The notes below the pieces were generated by a model. That model searched no databases. It was given only the letters and a program-made list of their open reading frames with translations, and was not told the origin of the DNA. DNA of 64,000 nucleotides from CAWJMD01 sp963843835. Lineage in GTDB: Bacteria > Actinomycetota > Actinomycetes > Actinomycetales > CAWJMD01. Both the position numbers and the translations under genes were made by a program. The stretch is taken from contig CAWJMD010000008.1 in NCBI GenBank assembly GCA_963843835.1, forward strand, positions 124,001 to 188,000. Direction: 5' to 3'. This document shows, in pieces, positions 15,717 through 25,185 of this stretch. The first letter of the stretch is position 1; every line of letters begins with the position of its first letter.

Positions 15717-17019
15717 TCACACCTGCAGGCGGGTCAGCGCGTCGTGGGCTGCGACAGGCCCCGGCAGGCTCACCAGCTCGTCCCTGAGTGCCTCGGCTCG
15801 GGCGCGCGGACGGCCGCCGAGCACGTGCCGCACCGCGGCCGCGAGGTCGCCCCGCAGGGCGGCGTTCGGGTCGAGGGCCACACCCAACCCGGCCTCCTCG
15901 AGGGCCGCGGCACCGGCGAACTGGTCGGTCGAGAAGGGCAGCGCCACGACGGGGACCCCGCTGGTCAGCGCCTCCGTCACCGTGTTGTTGCCGGCGTGGC
16001 TGACCACGGCCGCCGCGTGCGCCAGGATCGCGACCTGGGGCAGGTGGCCGCGCACCAGCCAGGACGGGGGCAGCGTTCCCCACGAGGACGTGTCGGCCGA
16101 CCCGGTCGCGAGCGCGACCCGGACGTCGAGCGGGCGCAGCGCCTCGACGACGCGGCCGAGGACGTCACCACGTGCGGACAGGAACGAGCCGAAGGCCACC
16201 ATCACGACTGGCCGGGCGTCGGCCTCCAGCCACTCCGCGACGTCGTCGGGTGCCTGCTCCTCCCGCACCGACGACCCGAGGAAGGCGTGCCGCGGGAGCA
16301 AGGACGTCCTCGCCGGTGGGTGCAGCGCGGCCGGGTAGTTGAGCAACAGGACCTCGCCGTGCCGGGTGAACGCGTCGTCGACCGCCGGCGCCTGCGGGGC
16401 CAGCCGCGCGAGCGTCTCGTTCCACTGCACGGTGAATGCGTCCCGCACCTCGCGGCACCGAGCGTGGAGCGCCGCCAGGGCGTCGGGGTCGGGGTCGAAG
16501 CCGCGGGGCCACGCGGTGGGGTAGCCGTACACCTCGTCGCCCACCGGCAGCGCGCACGGGTGACCCAGCACCACGTCGGCGTGCGGGCACCTCGGCGGCC
16601 TGCAGGGCGAGTCGTGCGCTGAAGGCGAGGTGGTCGACGACCACGTGGTCCGGCTGCACGTCCTCGAGCACCGCCAGCACGGCCCGGGCGGTCGCCACGG
16701 GCTCCCACAGCAGGTCGGTGCTACGGGCGTCGGCCTGGAAGCGGAGCGTCTCGACCATGCCGCGGCGGGTGGCGTCGAAGAACCCGCGCAGTGCCGCGTC
16801 CTCGTCGCGCACCTGCTCCTCCGGCCGGATCACGCCCGGGTTGGACCCGCGGCCGAGGCGGAGGTCGACCCGCCGGTACCCGAAGCCCTCGACGACTGGC
16901 CCGGTGGCGGGGCCGGTGGCGACCACCACCTCGTCCCCGGCGTCGCGCCAGGCCGTGGCCAGGGTCGCGAGCGGGAGCACGTGCGAGGCGTAGTCGGGGC
17001 TGATGACGAGCAGGGTCAT
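15717..17019 (-). CDS. MGT-family (GT1) glycosyltransferase, frameshifted
   Basis: NDP-sugar-dependent glycosyltransferase of the macrolide-glycosyltransferase type, about 434 residues when read across one shift. The N-terminal half starts MTLLVISPDYASHVLPLATLA and the acceptor domain runs to about 16,590. After an apparent extra base in the GGG at 16584-16586 the donor domain continues with HLPQVAILAHAAAVVSHAG, the GT1 signature with its conserved His, and VPVVALPFSTDQ. The start overlaps the stop of the upstream HEAT/GT4 gene (ATGA), so the two glycosyltransferases are coupled. The acceptor is unknown: a lipid, polyketide or surface glycan. The shift looks like a base-calling error, not decay. 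Confidence 0.82.
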
Positions 17020-19185
17020 CCCAGCTCGTCCGCGAGCTGCTCGTCCAGCGAGACCGTCCGTCGCCCGGCCCGGACGTAGACGTCCTCGAGGGTCCGCGCC
17101 ATCGCCTCGACCGTGAAGCAGGACTCCACGGTCTCCTGCGCCTGCCAGCGCGCGACCGTCGGCATCCGGCGCACCGGCCAGGTCGAGGGCGCGGGACATC
17201 CCGTCGGCCAGCTCGCAGACCACTGCGGTGTCGACGAGCACGCCGGTCACCCCGTCGTGGACGAAGGTCGCCGGACCACCGCCCCGCGGCGCGACGACGA
17301 CGAGTCCTGCGGCCATCGCCTCCACCAGGGCGAGCCCGAACTCCTCCTTGAGGCTGCCGCAGACGTAGGCGCCGCCCGGTGCGACCAGCGGGTGGCTGCC
17401 CAGCCGGGCGGCGGCCAGCCAGTGCGCGACCACGTCAGGCGGACGATGACCGGCCAGCACGAGACCCGCTGCGGCACCGGGATTCTCGGCGACCACCCGC
17501 TCGATGCGGTCGAGCTGGGCGCGCTCGTCCGGGGAGGGGCCTTCGAGGTCGCCTCCGACGACGACGAGGTTGCACCGCTCGCGCAGCGTCGCGTCGCGAG
17601 GCCCAGGCCTCGACGACCGTCGCCGTGCCCTTGACGCGGTGCAGCCGTCCGACGGACATCAGCAGCGGCAGGCCGCGCCGCTCCGGCGGGAGGGTGGTGA
17701 GCGCCTCTTGCAGGGCCGCGGCGGCCGGGGTCGGCCGCCCCGCGCCTCACGTCGCGCTCGGCGGCGCGGGCGACGGTCAGGTCGATGCCCTCCGGGACGA
17801 CGGTGCTCGTCCGCGGCTCGGCGTCCAGGTCCACGCCCACGAGCTCGCGAAGGTCGTCCGCGAGGCGCGGACGGGGGAAGAGCACGCGGTGCGCCACCGA
17901 GCGGGAGAGCCGCTGCACCAGTCGTGCGCGGAACCAGAAGTGCTCGACCTCATCCACGGCGCCGAAGTTCTCGCGCGTCAGCTCGCCGGTCATGTCGAGC
18001 CGGTGGATGACGGCCTGCGGGTCCGGGGCCAGGGTGAACACGACCGGCACCGCGTGACGGGCGGCGACGGTCGCCGCGGCGAGGGTGCCCACGTCGGCCA
18101 TCCGCAGGTGCACCACGTCGACCGGGCCCATCCGCTCCAGCACGCGCCGGACCGCTCGCTGCACCTCGACGCGCGCGGGCCACGCCTGGGCCATCGATGG
18201 TGCGCGCTCGCCGGGGGCGTGCCCTGTGGTCAGCGGCACCAGGTGGTGCCCGTCCTGGTCGGTGCGGCCGTCCATGAGCCCCCAGCGCGTCGGCAGGGGA
18301 GCCGCGGTGCAGCGTCAGCACCCGGTCGACCGCGTCGCCGCCCGCCAGGGCGTCGCCGAGCCGGACCAGCATCGTCGCGACGCCACCGTTGTCACCGGCG
18401 CCTGCCCGCGACAGGCCGCGGTCGAGGTCCGCGTGCAGGTACAGCTGGGCGACGGTGAGGCCTGCGCGCGGCCGTCGTCGGTCCGGTACCTCAGGGGTGA
18501 GGTCCAGGGCCGCCAGCCGGACCGCAGCGGCCAGGTCGTCGTCGTGGTCGTGCGACAGCAGGGCGGCCACGGCGTCCTCGGCCGCGCGGTCCCCGCGCCG
18601 GTCGCCGAGGGCGGAGACGGCTGCCCGGCGTACGGCCGGGTGCTCGTCGTCCGCCAGCGCCACCTGCAGCACCGCACGGTCCGCGACCTGCCCGCGCGCC
18701 AGCCCGAGGGTCTCCACGAGGCGCACCCGCGCGGCCGCCTCCGGGCCCGCCGCCATCGCCCCTTCCAGCGCCAGGGCGACGTGGTCGGCAGCCGCCGGCG
18801 CCCAGGTCTCCAGCGTCCGCTGGGCCAGCACCCCGGAGAAGCCGCCGGCGACGACGACCTGCACCAGGCGTCCGATCGCCTCGAGCCGGGGGAGCCGACG
18901 GGCGAGCACCCAGGCCGCGTGCTCGCGGACGAAGGCCCGGTCGTGCGAGAGCAGGGCCGACAGCGCGGCATCGGCCTGGTCGTCGACCGCATGACCCAGG
19001 GCATGGACGGAAGCGACCGCGGTCAGCTCGTCGTCGGTGTCGTGGACGGAGTCGAGGAGCATCCGGACCGTTCTGGACGAACCGTCGGCGGCGACGGCGG
19101 ACGCCAGGACGTCACCGGTTCTCAGCACGTCGACCACGAGCGGTGCGTCCCGCACCTGCCCGAGCGCTGCGCTCACGTCCACCAC
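17016..19185 (-). CDS. HEAT-repeat/GT4 glycosyltransferase fusion, frameshifted
   Basis: Read across four apparent shifts this is one protein of about 720 residues. Residues 1-225 are HEAT-like alpha-helical repeats, successive AAVRLAAL / PAVRRAAVSALGDRRGD / AFVREHAAWVLARR units. From about residue 240, GLTVAQLYLHADLDRGLSRAGAGDNGG starts a GT4/GT-B glycosyltransferase, with TSTVVPEGIDL, MSVGRLHRVKGTATVVEAW, LVVVGGDLEGPSPDERAQ and the donor-site KEEFGLALVEAMAAGLVVVAPRGGGPATFV. Shifts lie near 18279-18283, 17727-17730, 17590-17603 and 17166-17170, each +1. The leaderless TAGCGT promoter supports GTG 19185. It is coupled to the downstream MGT gene. Confidence 0.75.
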
Positions 19186-19191
19186 TTGTCG

Positions 19192-19197
19192 ACGCTA
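19192..19197 (-). promoter_or_regulatory. -10 element of the HEAT/GT4 gene (leaderless)
   Basis: Minus-strand TAGCGT, six bases, then GTG at 19185. Confidence 0.5.
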
Positions 19198-19244
19198 ACC
19201 CGGCGGCACCGAGGCTGCGACCTGGCGCCGGTGCGGCGGACAGG

Positions 19245-19280
19245 CAGGCCCCCGTCCGCATCGCGCAGAACGGGGGCCTG
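19245..19280 (-). terminator. Terminator after tRNA-His
   Basis: CAGGCCCCCGT (19245-19255) pairs perfectly with ACGGGGGCCTG (19270-19280), just past the 3' end of the tRNA. Confidence 0.7.
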
Positions 19281-19285
19281 GTCTG

Positions 19286-19361
19286 TGGGGTGAGTGACGG
19301 GACTTGAACCCGCGACATCCGCGACCACAACGCGGCGCTCTACCAGCTGAGCTACACCCAC
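19286..19361 (-). tRNA. tRNA-His (GTG)
   Basis: 76 nt with an encoded CCA. The acceptor GTGGGTG pairs with CACTCAC, the anticodon loop is TTGTGGT (GTG), the discriminator is C, and a G is encoded at position -1 (19362), the histidine identity element. Confidence 0.96.
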
Positions 19362-19434
19362 CACGTGCCGGCGGCGGACCGCACGGCAGGCAGCGGAAAG
19401 TGTAGCGGCCCGCTGCCGGTGCTCCGAACGTGAG

Positions 19435-20055
19435 TCAGGTGGTCCCGAGGTGCCGGGACGCGATCTCCTTGGCGGTCGCACTGTCCGGACCCGGTGCCGG
19501 GACGAAGACCGCCTCGCGGTAGTAGCGCAGCTCCCGGATGCTCTCCCAGATGTCGGCCAGCGCGCGGTGCCCGCCCGCCTTCTGCGGTGACGCGAAGTAG
19601 GCCCGGGGGAACCAGCGCCGCGAGAGCTCCTTGATGCTGGAGACGTCGATGATCCGGTAGTGAAGGTGGTTGTCGAGCACCTGCAGGTCGCGGGCCATGA
19701 AGGCGCGGTCGGTGCCCACGCTGTTGCCGGCCAGCGGCGCCTTGCCCGGGGTGGGCACGTGCTCGCGCACGTAGGCCATCACCTGCTCCTCTGCCTCGGC
19801 GAGCGTCACGCCTGCGGCCAGCTCGTCCAGCAGGCCGGAGCTGGTGTGCATCTCGCGCACGATGTCCTTCATCTGGAGCAGCGACTCGTCCGGCGGCCGG
19901 ATCACGACGTCGACACCGTCGCCGAGCACGGTGAGCTCGGAGTCGGTGACGAGCGCGGCGACCTCGACGAGGGCGTCGGACACGATGTCCAGCCCCGTCA
20001 TCTCGCAGTCGATCCAGACGATGCGCTGGGCGGACATGTCCTCTTGTTCTGGCAC
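19435..20055 (-). CDS. orn: Oligoribonuclease
   Basis: DEDDh 3'-5' exonuclease that degrades 2-5-mer RNAs and pGpG, essential in many actinobacteria. 206 residues with the ExoI motif WIDCEMTGLD, an ExoII region around GNSVGTDRAFMARDL and the ExoIII H-x4-D pattern HRALADIWESI. GTG 20055 is preferred (TAGATT six bases upstream, leaderless); ATG 20037, preceded by AGAGGAC, is an in-frame alternative six codons later. Confidence 0.96.
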   Translation of the reverse strand: MPEQEDMSAQRIVWIDCEMTGLDIVSDALVEVAALVTDSELTVLGDGVDVVIRPPDESLLQMKDIVREMHTSSGLLDELAAGVTLAEAEEQVMAYVREHVPTPGKAPLAGNSVGTDRAFMARDLQVLDNHLHYRIIDVSSIKELSRRWFPRAYFASPQKAGGHRALADIWESIRELRYYREAVFVPAPGPDSATAKEIASRHLGTT

Positions 20056-20061
20056 GTCCCC

Positions 20062-20067
20062 AATCTA
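20062..20067 (-). promoter_or_regulatory. -10 element of orn (leaderless)
   Basis: Minus-strand TAGATT, six bases, then GTG at 20055. Confidence 0.5.
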
Positions 20068-20152
20068 CTGACGCGGGCCCGGGTCGTCGTGACCGGTCGA
20101 CGGTGCGTCGTCCCCGCGCCAAGTCAGGGCCGGCCGTCGTGCGGGCCTTGGT

Positions 20153-20158
20153 TAGGCT
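20153..20158 (+). promoter_or_regulatory. -10 element of prsW-like gene (leaderless)
   Basis: TAGGCT ends seven bases before ATG 20166. Confidence 0.5.
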
Positions 20159-20165
20159 CGCCGCC

Positions 20166-21311
20166 ATGACCCTGCCGGCGTACCGGCCCGCGCCGCCGCG
20201 GCACCGGATCGATCCCGGCAGGCCCCGTGCTCAGCGCGTGCTGCTCTGGTCCGGTGTGGTCCTCGTCCTGGTCCTCTGCGGGCTGCTCACGGCCCTGGCC
20301 GTCGGGGTGTCGACCGGCGCCGACGGGGGCCCTGGTGGGCCTGGTCCTGGCCCTGCTGCCAGTCGTCCCCGTCGCCTCCGCGCTGCTCTGGGTGGACCGC
20401 TTCGAGGCGGAGCCGGTCTCGCTGCTGGCGTTCACCTTCGCCTGGGGTGCCACGGCGGCGATCGTCATCTCGCTCGCGGTGAGCCTGCCCGTCGCCGCGG
20501 TGATCGAGGCCAACGGCGCCGGCCCCGAGGCGAGCGCCGTCCTCGTCGCTCCGGTCGTGGAGGAGATCGCCAAGGGCATGGCGGTCGTCGGGGTGCTGCT
20601 CCTGCGGCGCCACGAGTTCGACGGCGTGGTCGACGGCATCGTCTACGCCGGTCTCGTGGGGCTGGGCTTCGCCTTCGTCGAGAACATCCTCTACCTGGGC
20701 GGGGCGTTCGTCGACGGTGGACTGCCCGCCGCGGTGACCCTCTTCGTGCTCCGCGGGGTGATGTCACCGTTCGCCCATCCTCTCTTCACGATGGCCTTCG
20801 GGGTCGGCGTCGGACTCGGCGTGCGCTCGCGGACGTCGCGGACGGTTCGTCTACCCGCTCATCGGGCTCGCGGTCGCCGTCGGGCTGCACGCCCTGTGGA
20901 ACCTCAGTGCCGTGGCGGCGGCCGGCGAGCGCTTCCTCGGCCTCTACCTGACGGTGCAGGTACCGATCTTCGTCGCCGCCGTCGCGCTCGCGGTGGTGGC
21001 GCGGCGGCGCGAGGGGCGTTTGGTCGCAACCCATCTGCGGCCCTACGCGGCTAGCGGTTGGCTGAGCGACGCGGAGGTGGCGATGCTCGCGTCCATCCCG
21101 GGACGTCGGCAGGCGCGCGCGTGGGCGGGCACCGTCGCCGGTCCATCAGGACGGCGCGCAATGCGGACCTTCCAGGAGCTCGCCACCGACGTCGCCTTCC
21201 TGACGTGAGCGGAGGCGGCACGGTGCTGCGCCTGCCGACGCCGACGAGACCGAGCTCGACCTGCTGCAGTCGATGTGGGAGGTCCGGCGCGGGTTCGCCG
21301 AAATCCGTTGA
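20166..21311 (+). CDS. prsW: PrsW-family intramembrane metalloprotease, frameshifted
   Basis: Predicted membrane glutamic-type protease of the PrsW/CAAX-like superfamily, about 380 residues across three shifts. At least seven TM helices are seen. The catalytic motifs are APVVEEIAKG (EE-x-x-K) and GFAFVENILYL (F-x-x-x-E-N), with a later conserved His in SPFAHPLFTMAFG and in GLHALWN. Shifts are near 20325-20329 (extra G), about 20838-20846, and about 21200-21203. Correcting the last one lengthens the C-terminus to TGA 21309-21311 through APADADETELDLLQSMW. PrsW family members cleave membrane anti-sigma factors; the substrate here is unknown. Confidence 0.82.
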
Positions 21312-21460
21312 GCCATAAGAAATCTGTGGTCTGAGCCTTGAGTGCTTCGGATGCCCGACCAGTCCGCGAAGCGGGCGTGTCGCCGAGCGCCCGACGAGGG
21401 GGGACTGCACACCAGCCTCGGTTACAGGCACAATCGCTGGTCACGACCGAGGAGGCTGCC

Positions 21461-22505
21461 GTGGCGTCGATCAAGGACGTAGCCCGGGCCACCGGTGTGT
21501 CGACAGCCACGGTGTCGCGCGCGTTGCGAGGTCTCAGCTCCGTGGCGGAGCCGACGCGCGAGCGGGTGCTGTCCACCGCGCACCGTCTCGGCTACGTCCC
21601 CTCCGCTGCGGCGGCCAGCCTGGCCAGCGGGCGCACACGGGCGGTCGGGCTGGTGACCCCCACGTGGCCCGGTGGTTCTTCGCCGTCTGCATCGAGACCA
21701 TCGAGGCCGAGCTGCGCACGCACGGGTACGACGTGCTGCTCGTCATCCTGCCTCCAGGAGACCGCGGTCACCCCGGGCCCTGGCGACCCTCTGCCGCCGG
21801 AGCGGGCCAGCCTCGAGGCAGAGCTCCTGCGCAAGCGGGTCGACGCGACGATCGTGCTGTCCCTGCCCCTGGTCGGCGACGAGGTCGCGATGCTCCGCGG
21901 CCTCGGGCACCCCGTGGCCTTCGTCGGCAGCGGGGTGGAGGGCGTCGCCGCCTTCGGCGTGGACGACGTCCGGGTGGGACGCGAGGCCACCGAGCACCTC
22001 GTCGGGCTCGGCCACCGCGACATCGTCTTCGTCGGGGCCGGTGGTCCCAGCGGGGTGTGGGCGCCACAGGTGGAGCGCTACCACGGCTACCTCGACGTGG
22101 TGCGTGAGCACGACCTGCCCCACCACGACCCGGTCGTGGCCGATCTGACCGTCGCCGAGGGTCGGCGCGCCGCGACGGAGCTCGTCGACCCGCGCGCGGC
22201 TGCCCAGCGCCGCCGTCGCCGCGTCCGACGAGGTGGCGATCGGCCTGCAGTACGAGCTGCGCCGGCTCGGGGTCGACGTGCCGAACCAGATGTCGATCAT
22301 CGGCGTGGACGACCACCCGCACGCCGCTCTGCACGATCTGACGACCATGTCCCAGCCGGTGACCGAGCAGGCGGAGCTCGCCGCACGGTGGCTGCTCGCC
22401 CAGCTCGCGGACGGGTCACCGCTGGGTCTGGCACCGCCGCCCCAGACCCTCGACTCCAGGCTCATCGTCCGCGGGTCGACCGCGCCCGGTAACTACCGAC
22501 CGTGA
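21461..22505 (+). CDS. LacI-family transcriptional regulator, frameshifted
   Basis: About 348 residues. The N-terminal helix-turn-helix SIKDVARATGVSTATVSRALRG is followed by the hinge helix SAAAASLASGRT, then a periplasmic-binding-protein-like sensor domain with FVGAGGPSGV, ASDEVAIGLQYELRRLG and SIIGVDDHPHAAL. Shifts are near 21653-21661 (-1), 21772-21776 (+1) and 22190-22194 (+1). GTG 21461 has a GAGGAGG site seven bases upstream. It sits directly before the sugar ABC-transporter genes and is the obvious regulator of the locus, probably released by an alpha-glucoside. Confidence 0.87.
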
Positions 22506-22544
22506 CGTTTGGCGGCGGACGCGCCCGAAATGGTCACCCGCGTT

Positions 22545-22559
22545 GCGTAATCGTTACGC
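22545..22559. promoter_or_regulatory. Perfect inverted repeat upstream of the sugar transporter
   Basis: GCGTAA-TCG-TTACGC, a 6-3-6 palindrome, 116 bp before the binding-protein gene. A candidate binding site for a second regulator, or an upstream activator site. Confidence 0.45.
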
Positions 22560-22593
22560 GCAGGAAGGTGCAGGCGCCTTGTCGGGCAGCGGA

Positions 22594-22607
22594 TGCAAAC
22601 GTTTACA
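22594..22607. promoter_or_regulatory. LacI-type operator
   Basis: TGCAAACGTTTACA has a central ACGT and one mismatched pair, the classic LacI-family operator form. It lies 68 bp before the binding-protein start and 89 bp after the LacI gene, so it should control the transporter operon. Confidence 0.7.
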
Positions 22608-22674
22608 TGGCGGTACACCTGAACCGAGCAGCATCGGTGCTGCATCGGAGAGCCATCAACGAGGAGGCACATCC

Positions 22675-24080
22675 ATGCGCACTCGCCTGAACAGGCGCGC
22701 TGCCGCGATCATCGGATCGGCCATCGGCGTCACCATGCTGCTCGCGGCGTGCGGGGCCGATGCCATCGACGGAGGAGGTGGCGGCGGCGGCGGCGGGGGC
22801 GGTGACGGCCTCGGGCGAGATCGACTGCTCGGTGTACGAGCAGTTCGGCGACCTCGCGGGCACGAGCGTGACCTACTACACGCCGGTGCGCGCACCGGAC
22901 GACGCAGGACTACATCGACTGGCTGGCCTTGTTCGAAGACTGCACAGGAGTGGACGTGTTGTACGAGGGCTCCGCGGAGTTCGAGGCACAGTTGCTGGTC
23001 CGGATCCAGTCCGGCCAGGCTCCCGACATCGCCATGATCCCCCAGCCTGGTCTGCTGGAGTCCATCGTCACGGACAACCCCGGATTGGTCGTCCCGGCCC
23101 CGGAGGCAGCCGTCGCGAACTTCGAGGAGTTCTACAACCAGGACGTGGGAGCATACGGCACGGTCGACGACGTCCTCTACGGCCTGCCGAACAGCTCCAA
23201 CGCCGAAGTCGTTCGTGTGGTACTCGCCCAAGGCTTTCGACGAGGCCGGCTACGAGGTTCCCGACCACGTGGGACGAGATGGTCGCCCTGTCCGACCAGA
23301 TCGTCGCGGACAACGTCGACAACGAGGCCGTCAAGCCCTGGTGCGCCGGCATCGGCTCCGGTGACGCCACCGGCTGGACCGCTACCGACTGGATGGAGGA
23401 CGTCATGCTCCGCATGCACGGCCCCGAGGTCTACGACCAGTGGGTCAACCACGAGATCCCCTTCAACGACCCGAAGGTCGCCGACGTGCTCGAAGAGGTC
23501 GGCCGGTTCCTCAAGAACCCCGACTACGTCAACGGCGGCATCGGCGGCGTCAGCTCGATCGCGACGACCGAGTTCCTCGACGGGGGCCTGCCCATCCTCG
23601 ACGGCAACTGCTACATGCACCGCCAGGCGCGGTTCTACTCCACGGCGTTCCCGGAGGGCACCACCACCGCCGAGGACGGCGACATCTGGGCGTTCTACCT
23701 GCCCCTCATGAGCGACGAGTTCGGTCAGGTCGCTGCTCGGCGGTGGCGAGGTCACCGCCGCGTTCGCCGACCGTCCCGAGGTCCAGGCCCTGCAGCTGTT
23801 CATGGTCCAGCCGGACGCCACCCAGGCTCGAGGCAACCTCGGCAACTACATCCCGCCCACCTCGGAGTTCGACCCGAGCGAGCTGCCGGACCCGATCCAG
23901 CAACTGGCGGCGGAGTTGCTCACCAGCGAGGACACCGTGTTCCGCTTCGACGCCTCGGACCTCATGCCGGGTGCCGTCGGGGCCGGCTCCTTCTGGTCGG
24001 AGATGACCGCATGGATCGCTGAGGACAAGTCGAACCAGGCAGTCCTCGACGCGATCGAGACGTCTTGGCCTAAGAGCTGA
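22675..24080 (+). CDS. ABC transporter sugar-binding lipoprotein (alpha-glucoside type), frameshifted
   Basis: Extracellular solute-binding protein, about 465 residues across five +1 shifts (about 22808, 22895, 23204, 23260 and 23732). Signal peptide with lipobox MLLAACGAD, a Gly-rich linker, then SGEIDCSVYEQFGDLAGTSV, the SBP family core with APDIAMIPQPG, VPTTWDEMVALSDQ, WTATDWMEDVMLR and DEFGQVLLGGGEVTAAF. The pattern resembles AglE-type alpha-glucoside binding proteins. ATG 22675 has a GAGGAGG site. The gene is followed by a strong hairpin and then the permeases, which would lower permease expression relative to the binding protein. Confidence 0.85.
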
Positions 24081-24098
24081 CCAGGCGCTGAGACCGAG

Positions 24099-24134
24099 CC
24101 GGGGGCCGTGGACACAAGTCGTCCACGGCCCCGG
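24099..24134 (+). terminator. Hairpin between binding protein and permease genes
   Basis: The GGGGCCGTGGAC arm pairs with GTCCACGGCCCC around a short loop. In binding-protein operons such structures act as attenuator or 3'-stabilising elements. Confidence 0.65.
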
Positions 24135-24195
24135 TGTCCCGGCTCCCGCTAGTAGCGTGAGCCGCGAAGCCGCCGACACGAGGAAGTGACCGGAC

Positions 24196-25185
24196 ATGGA
24201 CTTCTTGCTCAACGCCAGCACGCCACTGGAGAAGCTCACCGTCATGGTGATAGCGATCCTGCTCTTCGTGGCCTTCATGACCATCTTGCTGTTCGCCGTC
24301 GACCGACCCCGGAACGTCAAGAACTGGGTGGCCGCTCTCGCCTTCGTGGGACCGGCGGCGGCTCTGCTCCTCTTCGGACTGGTCAGACCCGCGGTGCTGA
24401 CGGCCTACGAGTCGTTCTTCAACCGCAACGGCACGGAGTTCGTCGGTTTCGACAACTTCGTGCAGCTCGTCTCCACACCATCGCTGCGCCAGGTGCTCTT
24501 CAACACCTTTGCCTGGGTGTTCCTCGTCCCGCTCGCCGCGACCTTCCTCGGGCTGCTGTACGCCGTCGTCGTGGACCGGTCCCGGTTCGAGTCCTTCGCG
24601 AAGGCGTTGGTGTTCCTGCCACTGGCGATCTCGTTCGTCGGCGCATCGATCATCTGGAAGTTCGTCTACGACTTCCGGGCGGACATCGGCTCGAACGAGC
24701 AGATCGGTCTCCTCAACCAGATCCTCATCTGGCTCGGCCAGGACCCGTACCAGTTCCTGCTCAACGGACCGTGGAACACCTTGTTCCTCATCATCGTCTT
24801 CATCTGGATCCAGACCGGTTTCGCGATGACGATCCTGTCGGCATCGATCAAGGCGATCCCCGACGACATCACCGAGGCCGCGAGGCTCGACGGGGTCAAC
24901 GGGATCGAGATGTTCCGCTTCGTCACCGTCCCGGCCATCCGCCCGGCCCTGATCGTGGTGCTCACCACCACCGCCATCGGCAGCCTCAAGGTCTTCGACA
25001 TCGTCCGCACCATGACGGGCGGCCAGTTCGGGACCTCGATCGTCGCGAACGAGTTCTACACGCAGGCGTTCCGCCAGGCCAACCAGGGCTTGGGGGCCGC
25101 GCTCGCGATGGTCCTGTTCATCCTGGTGGTGCCGATCGTCGCCTACAACGTCCGCCAGATGAGGATTTCGGAGGGCGTGCGATGA
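24196..25185 (+). CDS. ABC sugar permease, first subunit (AglF/MalF-like)
   Basis: 329 residues, about seven TM helices. The cytoplasmic EAA loop is EAARLDGVNGIEMFRFVTVP, which docks on the ATPase. There is an extended N-terminus with two TM helices before the usual six-helix core, as in AglF proteins. ATG 24196 follows a GAGGAAG site. No ATPase gene lies in the locus, so a shared MsiK-type ATPase elsewhere must power it, which is usual in actinobacteria. The stop overlaps the next ATG (ATGA at 25182-25185). Confidence 0.92.
   Translation: MDFLLNASTPLEKLTVMVIAILLFVAFMTILLFAVDRPRNVKNWVAALAFVGPAAALLLFGLVRPAVLTAYESFFNRNGTEFVGFDNFVQLVSTPSLRQVLFNTFAWVFLVPLAATFLGLLYAVVVDRSRFESFAKALVFLPLAISFVGASIIWKFVYDFRADIGSNEQIGLLNQILIWLGQDPYQFLLNGPWNTLFLIIVFIWIQTGFAMTILSASIKAIPDDITEAARLDGVNGIEMFRFVTVPAIRPALIVVLTTTAIGSLKVFDIVRTMTGGQFGTSIVANEFYTQAFRQANQGLGAALAMVLFILVVPIVAYNVRQMRISEGVR

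Noticed and set aside
16500..24000. True pseudogenisation of the glycosyltransferase, prsW, lacI and transporter genes
   Set aside because: All motifs persist across the shifts, which are nearly all +1 at homopolymers; a sequencing artefact is simpler.
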